Of a stretch of 64,000 bases of DNA, positions 12,102 to 22,829 are shown piece after piece. Made by a program: the position numbers and the translations under genes. Source of the DNA: Hypomesus transpacificus (Eukaryota > Chordata > Actinopteri > Osmeriformes > Osmeridae); contig NW_025813700.1 in assembly GCF_021917145.1 (NCBI RefSeq), positions 186,001 to 250,000 on the forward strand. The letters run 5' to 3'. How positions within the stretch are numbered: position 1 is the stretch's first letter; the number at the start of each line of letters is the position of its first letter. The notes under the pieces are model-generated. The model saw only the letters and a list, made by a program, of their open reading frames with translations, made no database searches and was not told where the DNA came from.

Positions 12102-13766
12102 TGTGTGTGTTTCTGATGGCTCCATCCCTCTCCCCTCCCAGGTGAAACTGGTAATCAGTCAGATAGTCTTGTCAAGCAGACCCCCCATGCAGCATTTCCA
12201 GATGGGACCCCCCATGGGGAAGCCCTTCGCCCCCCAGCACCTTCCCTCCTTCCCAGCCCCAGCCCGAGTGACCCCTCCACTCGCCCCATCCCCCTCTCAT
12301 TCCCCTCTCCCGATGGCGCCCCCCAGTGGTGCCAGCCTCCCAGCGGTGCCCCCTTCCTCCCAGCCCCCCGCCCAGCCCCCATCGCCCAGTAACCCCCCAC
12401 CCGTCGGCAAACTGGACAAGCTGCTGGAGAAACTGGGGGCCAGGTTTCCCAACTGCACCAGGTGAGCTACGGGTACGCTGGGATACTAGAACATCATCTG
12501 CACTCGGACTATCGGGGATATGGTGTCTGACGTCGAGCGACTTCACCTTTCCTCCCTCTCTTTTGCCTCGCCACCTCTCTTTTCTCCTTTTTACGTGTCT
12601 CTCTCTCTCCTTCCCTCTCTCCTCTCTCTGTCCCTCCCCTTCTCTCTCACGCCATCCCTTTCTCTCTCCCTTTTCACCTATCTCCCCCTCTCCTCTCTCT
12701 ACCTTTCTCTCCTTCCCTCTACTCTCTGTCCCTCCCATTCTCTCTCTCTCCCTCTGTCTCTACCTCTCACTCCCTCTCTGTCTCCCTTTTCACCTATCTC
12801 CCCCTCTCTCTCTCTCCCTCCCTTTCTTCCTCTCACTCCTTCCCTCTCTCCCTCTCTCTCCTCTCCTCCTCTATCAGGGCCCAGCTCATGTCTGTGTTGC
12901 AGCACATCAAGGTGTCCCGTGGCACCATGGCCGGCATGTCCATGGAGGAGGTCACCCAGCAGGTGGCGCTGCGACTGGAACAGAACGAGCGAGCGGTGAG
13001 GCGGTCTCGGCACGGAAGCGCACGTAGGCATGCGTACGCCGGTCTGGCCCCGACTCTGACCTTTTGAACCTGACTATTCACAGCTCCAAGGACCCACCGG
13101 GCCTCCTTTCGCAGCCAGGGGCTTTCCTGGCCCGCCAACCCCAATCCAACGCCCCCCAGGCACCATCCAGAGACCCATGGCCCCTCAGCAAAGACCCGCG
13201 GTAGCGCAAGTCTTCAACACCAGGCCACCTCAGGTACACACCCCTCACAGCCTGTAGACTATGAAGAGTCTGATCAGAGAAATACATCACTGAAAGTATT
13301 ATCTGGCAATACCCTCAGTTCGGTAACTGGCATCCAAAGGTAGCATCGCACACACTTGTTTATGCATTAGGCACGTTATCTCTACTAATATATCTCGATA
13401 TCTCCAGTATGTCCTGCCTGATGTTCTGCTCCTGTTCTCCCCCACGCATCCAGCCAGTGTCTCAGGGCAGTCGTAAACTGTGTCTCATGTGCCAAAACCA
13501 AGTGGAGGCGGTCAATCAGCACATCATGAGCTGCAATCACATCGTACACAAGGAGGTGAGCCCCTGTACTCTGTACCCTGTGTGATGTCACCATCGCCGT
13601 GGATACCTGGCTGTTGCAAAAAGACAGACGAGCCCGGAACATTCCGTCGTTTTAAATGGGGGGGGGAAATATGTGATTGTTTTTCTTCTTCTCTGGTTTT
13701 CAGTGCATCAGTGTGTGGCTGCAGTCCAGCAAGAACAACTCCTGCCCCTTCTGCCCGGCTAAATGA
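9913..13766 (+). CDS. rnf214: RING finger protein 214, complete
   Basis: Fifteen coding exons: 9913-9959, 10063-10231, 10321-10380, 10577-10717, 10847-10980, 11094-11162, 11306-11402, 11560-11648, 11764-11845, 11937-12032, 12142-12461, 12878-12995, 13084-13233, 13454-13555 and 13704-13766; all have AG/GT borders and consistent phase, giving 578 residues. Seen: acidic N-terminus ([13 protein letters not shown]), a Glu/Lys-rich coiled coil over about residues 93-295, a Pro-rich middle, a helical segment starting [14 protein letters not shown], and a C-terminal RING: CLMC, then [10 protein letters not shown], then CPFC four residues from the end. Known: human RNF214 has the same order and the matching VDKLEKILEKLLTRFPQC segment; it is a predicted E3 ubiquitin ligase. 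The protein is shorter than the human one (about 700), mainly in the N-terminal part. Start chosen because the ATG opens an in-phase first exon about 500 bases after the synj1 poly(A) signal. AATAAA at 13823-13828. Confidence 0.93.
11052..11090 (+). repeat. (GT)n in rnf214 intron, at exon 6 acceptor
   Basis: About 19 GT units directly before the TTGTCAG acceptor of the exon at 11094. It replaces the usual pyrimidine tract. Confidence 0.95.
11448..11487 (+). repeat. (CA)n in rnf214 intron after exon 7
   Basis: About 19 CA units, the complement of the GT tracts at 11052 and 12058 in neighbouring introns. Confidence 0.95.
12034..12112 (+). repeat. (GT)n starting at an rnf214 splice donor
   Basis: GT/GGGT repeats begin at the donor itself (ACG then GTGTGT at 12033) and run almost to the end of this short intron. 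Confidence 0.93.
12547..12870 (+). repeat. CT-rich low-complexity tract in rnf214 intron
   Basis: More than 300 bases of CT/CCCT sequence, forming the pyrimidine tract before the acceptor at 12876-12877. The open frames through it are compositional. Confidence 0.93.
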
Positions 13767-13829
13767 AACAGGCCTTGAAAAGAAAGAGAGATATGAAACA
13801 TTCCCTTCTTTATTGACTGATGAATAAAG

Positions 13830-15600
13830 ACAACTTCGATTTAAGTTTAACGGTTGATCCCGAAGGTCTATACACTGGTTTAAAGGGATTTTACTTACTT
13901 GAGATCAGCTTGTTTTTGCTTCTTTTTTTATTGACATCCTTTACATTTTGAGCATTACATGTTTATATTAAAATCTACACGTGGGTGTGTTCATTTGAGT
14001 TGCATAGAAATTAGTTTTCTTTCTTTATCATTTCATTTTCCTTCCCTATGGGTCCTTCAGTTTTTCCAAAGTTCATATCCGGACCAAATTGTAAAATTTA
14101 AGAAAATATTAGCCTTTACTGACAGATTGCCATAGCCTACTATTTTTGGAGAAAGTGTTTTAGTCCGCCTCTTCACTAACGGAAAGAAGTTTATTTGAGT
14201 TTTGGTTGTATTATCAATCTGCAAGAGGGAGAGTTTAACATGGCCCTATACATAGAATGACAAATGTCAGTTCACTGGTTCGTGCAAGTTCTAATTCGGA
14301 AAAAAGTTTGCGACCATGCAGTTTGTCAGTGATAAAGTAAGCAAACAGCGCTCGATCAGCCATGTCAACGCAGCAAAGACTAGTTGTAGACTTTAGGGCT
14401 TACGTTTTGGGACATGCTTGTGTAATGGGGACAGGGATGGTCCTGTATAAGTCTATGGGATGGCCACATATGAAGGCTGGCTAAATGTTTTGAACTAGAT
14501 ATAGATGTATGTTGTGTCCTTGCGCAAGACACTTCACCCTACTTGCTTCTGGGGGAATGTCCCTATACTTACTGTAAGTCGCTCTGGATAAGAGCGTCTG
14601 CCAAATGACTACATGTAATGGAAATGTATGTGCTTGTGTATTAGTGATTTCTGAAGTCAGATAAAATGCCGTTAAAGTGGCACGACACTGTCAGTATGGA
14701 AGGCCCAGTGGGTAAGTATTACAGTTTTTCTCGATTGCTAACACATTTCTTGAAACGGTCACCTATTTTCTCAAAACTGTAAACACAAAACCTCATTGTC
14801 AAGCACTATTTACAAAACCTCTGAATCCTCTTTCAAAATGAAGCTTTCGCCTCAAAACAGATTTAACTGTGCTCATAATCAAACACTGCTCTCAAATCAT
14901 AAACAAAGTGATCAAAATGATATACACTATCGAGCAGTCAGTAAGAAAAGAAAAATAGAAAACACATTATTCAAAACAAAAAGTTCTAAAGAAGTACATT
15001 TTAAATCTCAAAACTAATTTCATAAATCTGTCATTGTCTATGATGAACGAAAACATGTTCTATCATAGTAGCTCAAAATTGATCAGAAATTACTACTCTG
15101 CTTTGCTCTTTGCAAAAAAAATGTTTGTTCTTTCTCCTCCTTGTACCCCTATACAGTACTGTACCCTGCATCTCACAAACTTGTCCTTTGTCTCTGAGAT
15201 ACTGTAATTCTTGTTCTTTGTTGATATGAACCTGCGACCAGTCAAAATCTATTGAGCAATCAGTATTCTTATTGTAACAAATGGAAAGCACAATGATCAG
15301 GGCCATACAATGTGTTCATTGTACAATATACAGCCCACAATGCACTGTACTACAGTATACAATACTGAAAGGGACAAAAATCAAAGGAGTAAACATGTAA
15401 TCAATGTGCTTCTTCTTGTCTTTGGGATGGGTCAGGCCAGAGCACTTCGTTGACATCACAAACAATATTTTTCCACCTTCAACAACCTGTTGGCTCTCTG
15501 AACTGGCTTATATTGGTTTCACATACTTTGAAAGTGAAATAAATGTTGAGTGGTTGTGTTTAATCAATGACAGGTTTTCTATTTGTATTTGATTGTTGCC
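13830..15600. other. intergenic, repeat-derived, no gene seen
   Basis: AT-rich sequence. 14713-15060 is rich in the words tcaaaac and aaaactg and starts with acagtttttctcgattgc, which looks like degenerate DNA transposon sequence; I could not find its matching other end. No exon-like ORF. Confidence 0.5.
14511..14620 (+). mobile_element. tRNA-derived SINE, 3' half only
   Basis: Carries the family's central and tail words (cacttcaccctacttgc, gtaagtcgctctggataag, cgtctgccaaatgact) but lacks the tRNA-like head. The same tail is found in the full copies elsewhere in the window. Confidence 0.85.
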
Positions 15601-15604
15601 ACGT

Positions 15605-15803
15605 GATAAGTAAGGGTCAAGAAGTGGTCTGGTTGTTCATAAATGGAAATGTGAAACATTGTTCTGTGGATTCTTCATCTCCTGAGACCTTCTACTCAGC
15701 TCTTGTCCTTGTACTCATTCTCTGTGCTCACCTCTTGCTGTCTCTCTGATTTACAATAATCATGCAGCGTAGATAAGAGTTCACCTTCATTTTGTAACAT
15801 GTT
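15605..15803 (+). repeat. 200-bp repeat, copy 1 (inverted relative to 18808-19013)
   Basis: Runs from gataagtaagggtcaagaag to cattttgtaacatgttt and matches the reverse complement of 18808-19013 over its length with scattered changes. Flanks differ, so the ends are sharp. Family not recognised. Confidence 0.8.
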
Positions 15804-16149
15804 TCGATGTAATTGATTTCATTCATTTGCAATGTTATTAAATGTTTATTCATTTTAACCTTACTTTGACCATTCTTGCTCTGATTTAACCCACAGTCAA
15901 ATAACTGTAATTGTACTATATTGGTATAATTATTTGGTTCATGCTCATACACTGTTCAGTTTCCCATCTTCCTTTAAACCATAGGAGAAATAGTTTTGGT
16001 TTGGCCAATATTTAACCCCCTACAGCAACTACATAGCTTCAGATGGTAACAGACTTGGCTCCAGAACAAATTAAGTGGGGGGGCTTTTTTTCACAAGGGG
16101 GGGATTTACAAAGCATGTATGAGTCAAAATAAGAGCAGACCTGCATATT

Positions 16150-17560
16150 CTGCAGGTTGCTTTTGAAAGTGAAGGACATCGGGAGGGTTCATTTAACTTT
16201 TTTTTGGCTCTCGACGAAGGCGGTCGCATTTTCTCCCTCTCCTCCCCTGACCTTCCCTGCTTGGCTTCTATCGTATTGTCTAGTCCTGTGTCTTGTGTCT
16301 TATACTGAGAGACTCTCCGCCCTGCTCTCCGAACTAAAAATCATGGATTTGATCAGCTGGTCTCTAAATGCAATTGACACCATCTTGGGTTCGGGGGAAC
16401 CTGACTGTCCTGACGGGACGTTCACAGCTGGCTACTCGATGGACCCGTCGGGTGGCCAGCGGCGCTTTCCGTGGAGGATATTGAAGACATCTACGTATTT
16501 GGAACCACGATTACAGGTTTTTGCTGATTGGATTAGGCGCTGCCCTGGCATATTGAACAATTAAGGAAATGGCTACAGCTGTAAAAATGCCCCCTAAGGC
16601 TGGCGGACATGATTGGACCGAGGGAGACCGGTGGAAAAAGGAGTAGACGTGCAAATTGGAATGCGGCTACTCCACCAAACAACCCCAATCTTATCTGCAC
16701 CCTAACCAGCACAGGCCTTGGCCAAGGCCGTTGCTGGAACAACAACTCCCCTGAAGAGCGCTACAGCGTGACTTCTCTTGCATTCCCAGTCAGATTCTCA
16801 GTTCCAACAGACACCTGAGGATTGTTGTCTCTGTCTGGGACCTGATTAAGGCTGTCTCCATGGCAATACAATCTGCGAACTGAGAATCTGACTGATTGGG
16901 GCCTAGGCGATGGTGACAACCCAGGCCTACTCATACACTAACTTTCACTTGTGGATTGCGTCTCTGTCCTGGGTCATGACCAAGGATGTCTCCATGGCAA
17001 TACTATCTGCGAACTGAGAATCTGACTGATTGCGGCCTAGGCGAAGGCGCCAACCCAGGCACACTCCTACACACCCCTTCCCCCATCCAACGCCTTCGCC
17101 TGCTTGTTCCCCCGGTGTGGCTGGCGGGTCTGTGACCAACGCCTAGTATGGCTGCAGGTCCAGATGCTGCTTGTCCATACCCCTCCCCCCCCTCCCCGTT
17201 GCAAGTCATGTGGTTCTGTAATGTTGTACAATGTATGCGCTTATGTGCTGAGGTGTTTTTGCCTGTTCCCACACTGTCCTCTAGGAGCATAGTCTGAATG
17301 TTGCCTCTTACTCTCCTCTCTCTCCTCATGTTATGCTGAACATTTCATCCCGTCCTGTCTACCCCCTTGTCATGTTTGTGTATTAGAAACTGCAAGTGGC
17401 AACTCGGATCTAAGACGGAGTCGAGAGACCGCAGATAGAGTGCGGCTAGTTAGATCAACACTTGTGTCATTGTTTTTGTTGATTTTATGCAAAGCACTTT
17501 GAGCTGCAATTCTTGTATGAAAAGTGCTATATAAATCAAGTCTTACTTACTTACTTAAAT
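16150..17560 (+). repeat. unclassified interspersed repeat with LINE-like 3' end
   Basis: The end (aaagtgctatataaatcaag followed by ttac repeats at 17540-17557) is typical of the 3' end of fish non-LTR retrotransposons or their SINEs. Upstream there is a Ser/Gly-rich ORF remnant (16157-16564) with no family I can name and a tandem duplication of about 134 bases (about 16828-16940 and 16961-17074), each copy holding tctccatggcaatac and ctgcgaactgagaatctgac. Whether all this is one element is inference. Confidence 0.45.
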
Positions 17561-18700
17561 AGATGCACTTGGGAAACTGCCGCCCCCGTCTTCATGCTGC
17601 CCTAGGCGGCTGCCTATGTCGCCTATAGGACGTACCGGCACCGTGCCCTGGGCAAGGTTTATGCCACCTACCAGCCAATCTGGTCTACCAGCCAACAGCA
17701 CGATATTTCCTGATCATACAAATTCCATTGAAATTTCCATGATGTTTCCCTGTCCTGTATGTTGCCCTGTCCTGTATGTTTCCCTGCTCCACCTGGGATC
17801 ATACAGGACAGGCTTTCGTTGAGGACCATGGAGGGTTGGGAACCGCTGGTCGAGAGCTTACATATTTTAATGCATTTCTGGAGATGTGATTTTCTTATTT
17901 TTTACATGAGCTGTGGTGATACCTATCACCCCCCCCGACACTGTCGATGAGATTCCCGTTGCCAGGGAGGTAAACTACGTTGGGCTGTTACTCTGTGTTG
18001 GGAACAGATAATCACCGTCCACAACCGAAACGTAAAAAGTAAGTTTCATGTTTGAATTATTATTGGCTAGTTTGTTTACAAAAATTATTGTGATAATAGT
18101 TGAAAATGATGGCCTGCCTATTTAATTAATGCTCATTTTGATATGATGACGTAAGTAACGTGAACAAGTAACGTAGACGGAAATTACGTCAACTTTCTGC
18201 GACTTCTACGATAGCACTACTTATGCGACTCAGCTCTGCGATTGAACATAACAACTGATCATACAATTGAACAGGATGGAAATTAAGGTAAATTAAGACT
18301 TCAGGTGAAAACTTGTCTTTGTCATAGAGACTCGACCATTAGACTGCAAAGCATAAAGGGTTTACCACCGAGAGAGGTCAGAAAAGCTACGCGAGGCTCC
18401 CATATTCTGGCGGTTCTTTTAGCACTAGCGTTCCTCAGCCACAGTAGTTTGGACCATTCAGAATCCTATGAGGAACTAATGGTAGAAAACAGACAAGCAT
18501 TGTTGATGTTAGCCCATGATAAACTGTGATAGACAAATAGTTCATCACCGGCCAAGTCTTTTTTTATAGTGCATGCCCTTTTCCAAAACCACTTGATGGC
18601 GTTGACAAACTGAAAAAAGATAGAGACACTGCCAACCCAAATCTAATCATTTTGTCTCCTACGATAACAAAACAATGTAATTGTTGGATTTAGCCATCAG
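17561..18700. other. region upstream of unrecognised gene; repeats and possible 5' exons
   Basis: 17590-17850 looks like an old repeat. 18305-18529 is a 74-codon ORF whose last third (HSESYEELMVENRQALLMLA) reads like real coding sequence, and 18012-18041 (ending in a GTAAGT donor) could be an exon. I could not join these in phase to the exons from 18701, so they are left unassigned. Confidence 0.35.
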
Positions 18701-20058
18701 TGCAGTGCACCGACAAGTCATCCGACTTGCCCTGTGTGTGGGGCGAGCTGTACACTGGACCTGTAACAGGAAATTCAGGGTCAGTATATTGTTATGTATA
18801 TTATTGCAAACATGTTACAAAATGAAGGATAACTCTTACCTACGCTACCATGATTATTGTAAATCAGAGAGACAGCAAGAGGTGACCAAAGAGAATGAGT
18901 ACAAGGACAAGCCTGAGCTGAGGAGAAGGTCTCAGGAGATCAGGAATCCACAGAACAATGCTTTATACACAAGAATAACCAGTTTAGACCACTTCTTGAC
19001 CCTTACTTATCAGTGAGTTACGCCATGAGATGTGAGAGCCATCAAGCAAAGACCGTCCAGTAACTCCAGATTTGTTCATATGAGAGGTGGGAGCAGGGTG
19101 ACACCCAGCCGTACATTGCAAAGGAGTAAATAAAACCTTAATGTAAAGTGTTGCCCACAGCACTGTGGTTTGGAGAACATGTCGGTTCCTCGATAGTTCT
19201 TTGTATGACATTATCTATTTCTCCTTTTTTGCAGGAGTTCTGTCAGACCATTCAATGGCGCCGTAACATCTGGGTCTCTCGAGCACACCGGTAAAAACTC
19301 AGTTGCAGTAATTAACATTTACCACCAGATGGCATGACTTTGCCATCTTACACCCATCACACGTCTGCCATTCTTTCCAACAGCAAGAGCAGTAGGAAAG
19401 GAGGACATTACTGACATGGAAGTTGACTCTGGTAGGTTTTGGTGACTTAATTCAAAGTGGCTCTATGCTTATTAGATTTACATTTAGTCATTTAGCAGAC
19501 GCTCTTATCCAGAGCGACTTACAGTAAGTACAGGGACATTCCCCAGAGGAAAGTAGGGTGAAGTGCCTTGCCCAAGGGCACATCATTTGGCACGGCCGGG
19601 AATCGAACTGACAACCCTCTGATTACTAGCCTGATTCCCTAACCGCTCAGCCACCCGACTTGAGATTTGCTTCATTCAAAGTACCGCTGTGTGTCATGGC
19701 CACTGGTGGGGGGCCTGTCTCTTCCCCTTCCTCCCATGGATAAAAGCATGTCTGCCATTCTTTCCAACAGGTGTCCATGGAGCAGGAAGAGAGGAGGGTG
19801 ATACTGAGATGGAAGTCGATTCTGGTAGGTTTTGGTGACTTAATGGACCTTAGTGGATCAACTTTGCGTAATTCAAAGTAATTTTTATACTTTATTTTCT
19901 CATTCAATATGAAAAGTAGATTACATTAATGATTAGTGGGGTCTTTTTATCAGTGGAAAGAAACAAATGTGTAGATCCAACAGAAACATTTTTGTTTTTC
20001 AGAGCCGAATTTCAAAGAAGATGATCTTATTAGATTGTTCACACAGTTGAAGATATAA
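18701..20058 (+). CDS. 3' exons of an unrecognised gene with a duplicated exon
   Basis: Five exons with AG/GT borders and matching phase: 18701-18779, 19235-19290, 19384-19431, 19771-19824 and 20003-20058 (TAA). They read QCTDKSSDLPCVWGELYTGP... and SSVRPFNGAVTSGSLEHT, then two acidic pieces each ending EVDS, then a tail EPNFKEDDLIRLFTQLKI. The third and fourth exons (48 and 54 bases, both multiples of three) are copies of each other with their flanks: both have attctttccaacag before and ctggtaggttttggtgactt after. AATAAA signals follow at about 20061 and 20108. Upstream exons are not settled. I do not recognise the family; the tail is acidic and probably soluble. The alternative is that this is a decayed gene, but phase is kept across four introns. 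Confidence 0.5.
18808..19013 (-). repeat. 200-bp repeat, copy 2 (inverted relative to 15605-15803)
   Basis: Lies in the intron between the exons at 18701 and 19235 of the unrecognised gene. Reverse complement of copy 1; sequence outside the shared block is unrelated, so each copy was probably inserted independently. Confidence 0.8.
19474..19661 (-). mobile_element. tRNA-derived SINE, full copy
   Basis: Reverse-oriented copy inside the intron between the duplicated exons of the unrecognised gene. Tail (tttagcagacgctcttatcc) at the left, tRNA-like head with box A (ccgctcagccac on this strand) at the right, and box B near 19602. Confidence 0.9.
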
Positions 20059-20109
20059 AAAATAAATGGTCCGATACAGCCTGCATGCCTCTCAAGCATA
20101 TTGCCTGAA

Positions 20110-21000
20110 TAAAATCACCTTGGACTGCCTATGTTTATCTGTGCTGTGTTTGGGTCCACTGTGCTACACTGCAACAGAATGAGGTTGACATTGAACGATA
20201 ACAAAACCACACGTTACAGGCAGTTATTTCACACAATTTTGCTCACGCTGTGCTCAGGGTAGTGATGGGGCGGACGACGACGACAAAGCTTTCCGAAGCA
20301 ACAAGCTATTTGAAACAATTGTGTCAAAAAAGTCTCTCTTTCTCGACGCGTTTGATACGTCCCCTCCATGTATGTTTTACACCTTCCTGTCAAAGCAAAT
20401 TCCTTATCGGTGCAAACTTTCATGGCGAATAAAACCCATTTTGAGTCTGATAGGGACATCTGCTGGTCAGTTCATGGTATGGCGACTGTATCGAGAGGTT
20501 GGGGTAATCGAGTGAAGTCCGTATGTGTGACTGTCCAGATCAGGCAATCAGGGTGGCTCAGGACAGCTCAGTGGTCAGAGTGTTTGGCTTAAAATCAAGA
20601 GGTTTGGGGTGGAACATCTTTAAAGTGTTTTGAGCGTGTGTGAGTGTTTTTGCTATTTCTTTAAAGTGCAGTGTAAAGTAAAGTTTTGAAAGTTACATTT
20701 TAATATACCCGATAATTTCTGCTTCTTTTGGGCCGAATCAATGAAGATAGACAAGAGAAGCAGGGGACTAATGACTCAAGAGGGACTCAATGCCATACCC
20801 CCGCCGTAAGGCCTCAGCTTACATGTGCTTAACCAGTGAGCTACCAGGGCCACACTACAACTAACGCACGCCGGTTTGTGATGTCTTGACGTTTCAGTCT
20901 TGGAATCGCTGAGAGCAAGCACACTCATTACCCGTTGATAAACGTGTCTTGTGTTTGAGCTCCACGTACCATCGTTTGAGAAAAAAGAACAACAGAACCA
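20110..21000. other. intergenic, no gene seen
   Basis: Contains short repeat-like pieces, including a segment with gatggggcggacgacgacga at about 20264 with an 80-codon open frame that reads like old transposon coding sequence. Nothing else supported. Confidence 0.4.
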
Positions 21001-21253
21001 CAGAACCTTTGGTGACTTTGCGTTTTTATTGACGATATGTCATCGATGAAGTTTCACCAAATGTCGACCACCAATAAACAACAGGAATCACTCTGACATG
21101 GTTGTTATCACACAGGTGTAGATGTGACTTTCTGCTCGCTGTGACACGAGTCCAGAGTGTTCCGAACGGCAGTTGGAACCGTGCTGATGCGTGGCGGCGG
21201 TGAGCGTGTCTGCATTACAGTGGGAGAGTACAGGGGGAGGGTCTGGAAGACGT

Positions 21254-22329
21254 TTAAGCCTTGAGGGCCTGGGACAGGGTCTCGTAGAGAGCCATGACCC
21301 TGGTCTTCAGGTCTTCCATGTAGGGCTCCAGCTTGCCCTGGAGGTCCTGGGCGTGGGGGGCCACCTTCTCCCTCACCTCGCTCACGGCCTTGGTGAGCTG
21401 CTCCTTGTACTCGTCGGCGTAGGGGGCGACCATGGTCCTCAGCTCCTCCAGGCGGACGGTCATCTTGCTGCGGACGACCTCCACCATGGGCAGGAGCTTG
21501 GACTTGGTCTCCTCCACGTTGGCCTCCACCTTGGAGCGCATCTCCTCGAGCAGGGGCTGCAGCTTGGCCCTCAGGGTCTCGACGTCCTCCTTGTTCTTGG
21601 TCATGTACTCCTGGAAGACGGGCTCCAGCTTGCCGCGGTACTCGTCCATGTGCTTCTGCAGGACCTGCCTCAGCTCCTCGCGCTTGGGCTCCAGCTGGAC
21701 GCGCAGGTCCTCCACGTCGGCCATGATGCGCTCGCGCACGTCCTTGGTGGCGTCCAGGAGCTGGGCGGAGTATGTCTCGCCGTAGGGGGTGATGGTCTCG
21801 GAGGCGGTCTGGGCGTAGGCGTGCAGCTGGTCCAGGCTCTCGGAGAGCTTGACCCTGAGGACGGACGGACGGGAGGGAGGGGAGAAAGGAGAGGTTACAG
21901 AGGACGAGCAGCGATAAAATCGGAAACTCCGTCCTACGCTGTGTAATCCTATGATCTTCCCCCTCACAGCATCTGAATACGCAAAGCACAATAACGTGAA
22001 GCCACCCATAGTTTGTCTTACTTGTACTCGGCGTACTCGGTTCCGTCCAGATGGTCCAGGGTCTTCATGGCGGTCTCCTTAACCTGGGTCAGGTACACCA
22101 TGGCGGCAGCCCTGACATGCTCTAGCTGGGAGGGAGCATCGTTCTGCAGAGCCATGGCATGGGAGCCTGCATGGTGAGGGGGGGGAGGGGACACAGGAAA
22201 GACCGGTGTTTTAGTACGTTTAGGCCTCACCCAATCGGTCAAACACAGCCAGGGACACTTGAATCAGAGCAGGAGCAAGTACTGACCGACGGCCAGCAAG
22301 AGGGTCAGTGCAAGAGCCACAAATTTCAT
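21254..22329 (-). CDS. apoa1: apolipoprotein A-I
   Basis: Three coding exons on the minus strand: 22329-22287, 22166-22022 and 21854-21254 (TAA), 262 residues, the usual length for fish ApoA-I. Seen: signal peptide MKFVALALTLLLAVG followed by SHA, then an amphipathic-helix protein with the 11/22-residue repeats of the apolipoprotein A/E family, most units starting at Pro (ITPYGE, LEPKREEL, LEPVFQEY, LQPLLEEM, VAPYADEY, VAPHAQDL, LEPYMEDL). Known: ApoA-I is the main HDL protein, secreted by liver and gut, and activates LCAT. The gene structure (noncoding first exon, then signal-peptide exon, then two more) fits the family. Noncoding exon 1 ends at 22495; TATA box just upstream. Poly(A) signal as TTTATT on the + strand at about 21025. 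It could be called A-I-like rather than strict orthologue, but length and context favour apoa1. Confidence 0.94.
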
Positions 22330-22547
22330 GGTGAATCCTTGAAGAGAGAGAGAGAAAAAGAAAAGAGACGTTAGCCCTGTGGAGAAGTGTCCGCCGTGGT
22401 GTTCTGGAGTTTTCTATTCCGATGGTTTTCCATAGGGCTTTTAGCTCTCAAGCCATGTCCTTCCTCAGAGAGCTCTCCTGACAGTGTCACTTACCTTGGG
22501 GAGGTGCTGCTCTGTGAGATTGAGACCGTTGAACGGGGCTTGACAGC

Positions 22548-22554
22548 TTTTATA
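22548..22554 (-). promoter_or_regulatory. apoa1: TATA box of apoa1
   Basis: TATAAAA read on the minus strand, about 50 bases before the donor of the noncoding first exon (donor at 22494-22493). A start near 22520 would give a first exon of about 25 bases. Confidence 0.8.
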
Positions 22555-22626
22555 GGAACGAGGGTCGGTCTGGTATTTGCGTGTGTGGCTTTAAGGGTGG
22601 ACCTCAGCCCCTCACAGCCCACCTGG

Positions 22627-22646
22627 AGGTTCAAGTTCAAGGGTCA
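22627..22646. promoter_or_regulatory. apoa1: nuclear-receptor DR1 element upstream of apoa1
   Basis: Reads aggttcaagttcaagggtca on the + strand: three half-sites, two of them forming the DR1 AGTTCA-A-GGGTCA at 22634-22646. This is the layout bound by HNF4 and RXR/PPAR-type receptors, and mammalian APOA1 has such sites in its proximal promoter. It lies about 110 bases upstream of the inferred start. Binding is inferred. Confidence 0.65.
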
Positions 22647-22829
22647 GAGAGGTAAAATAAAAAAAGGAAGAGGAGGGGGAGATTTCCACCAGGCACGACG
22701 TCGTCAGCCAACAGCTTACATACCTTCGACATGGGTTTATCAGATGTCCCTGTGGTGCACTCGTCACCCCCATCCAAAGTCCTCTCTCTTTTCTATATAA
22801 CTGAGATTTCTGCTGCTTGATGGACAGGA

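Noticed and set aside
20229-20592. Overlapping short frames on both strands near 20.3 kb
   Set aside because: Readable but short, no splice borders that join to anything, and probably old repeat sequence.
21191-21946. 251-codon + strand frame rich in Leu, Gly and His
   Set aside because: Antisense of the apoa1 main exon; no family resemblance.
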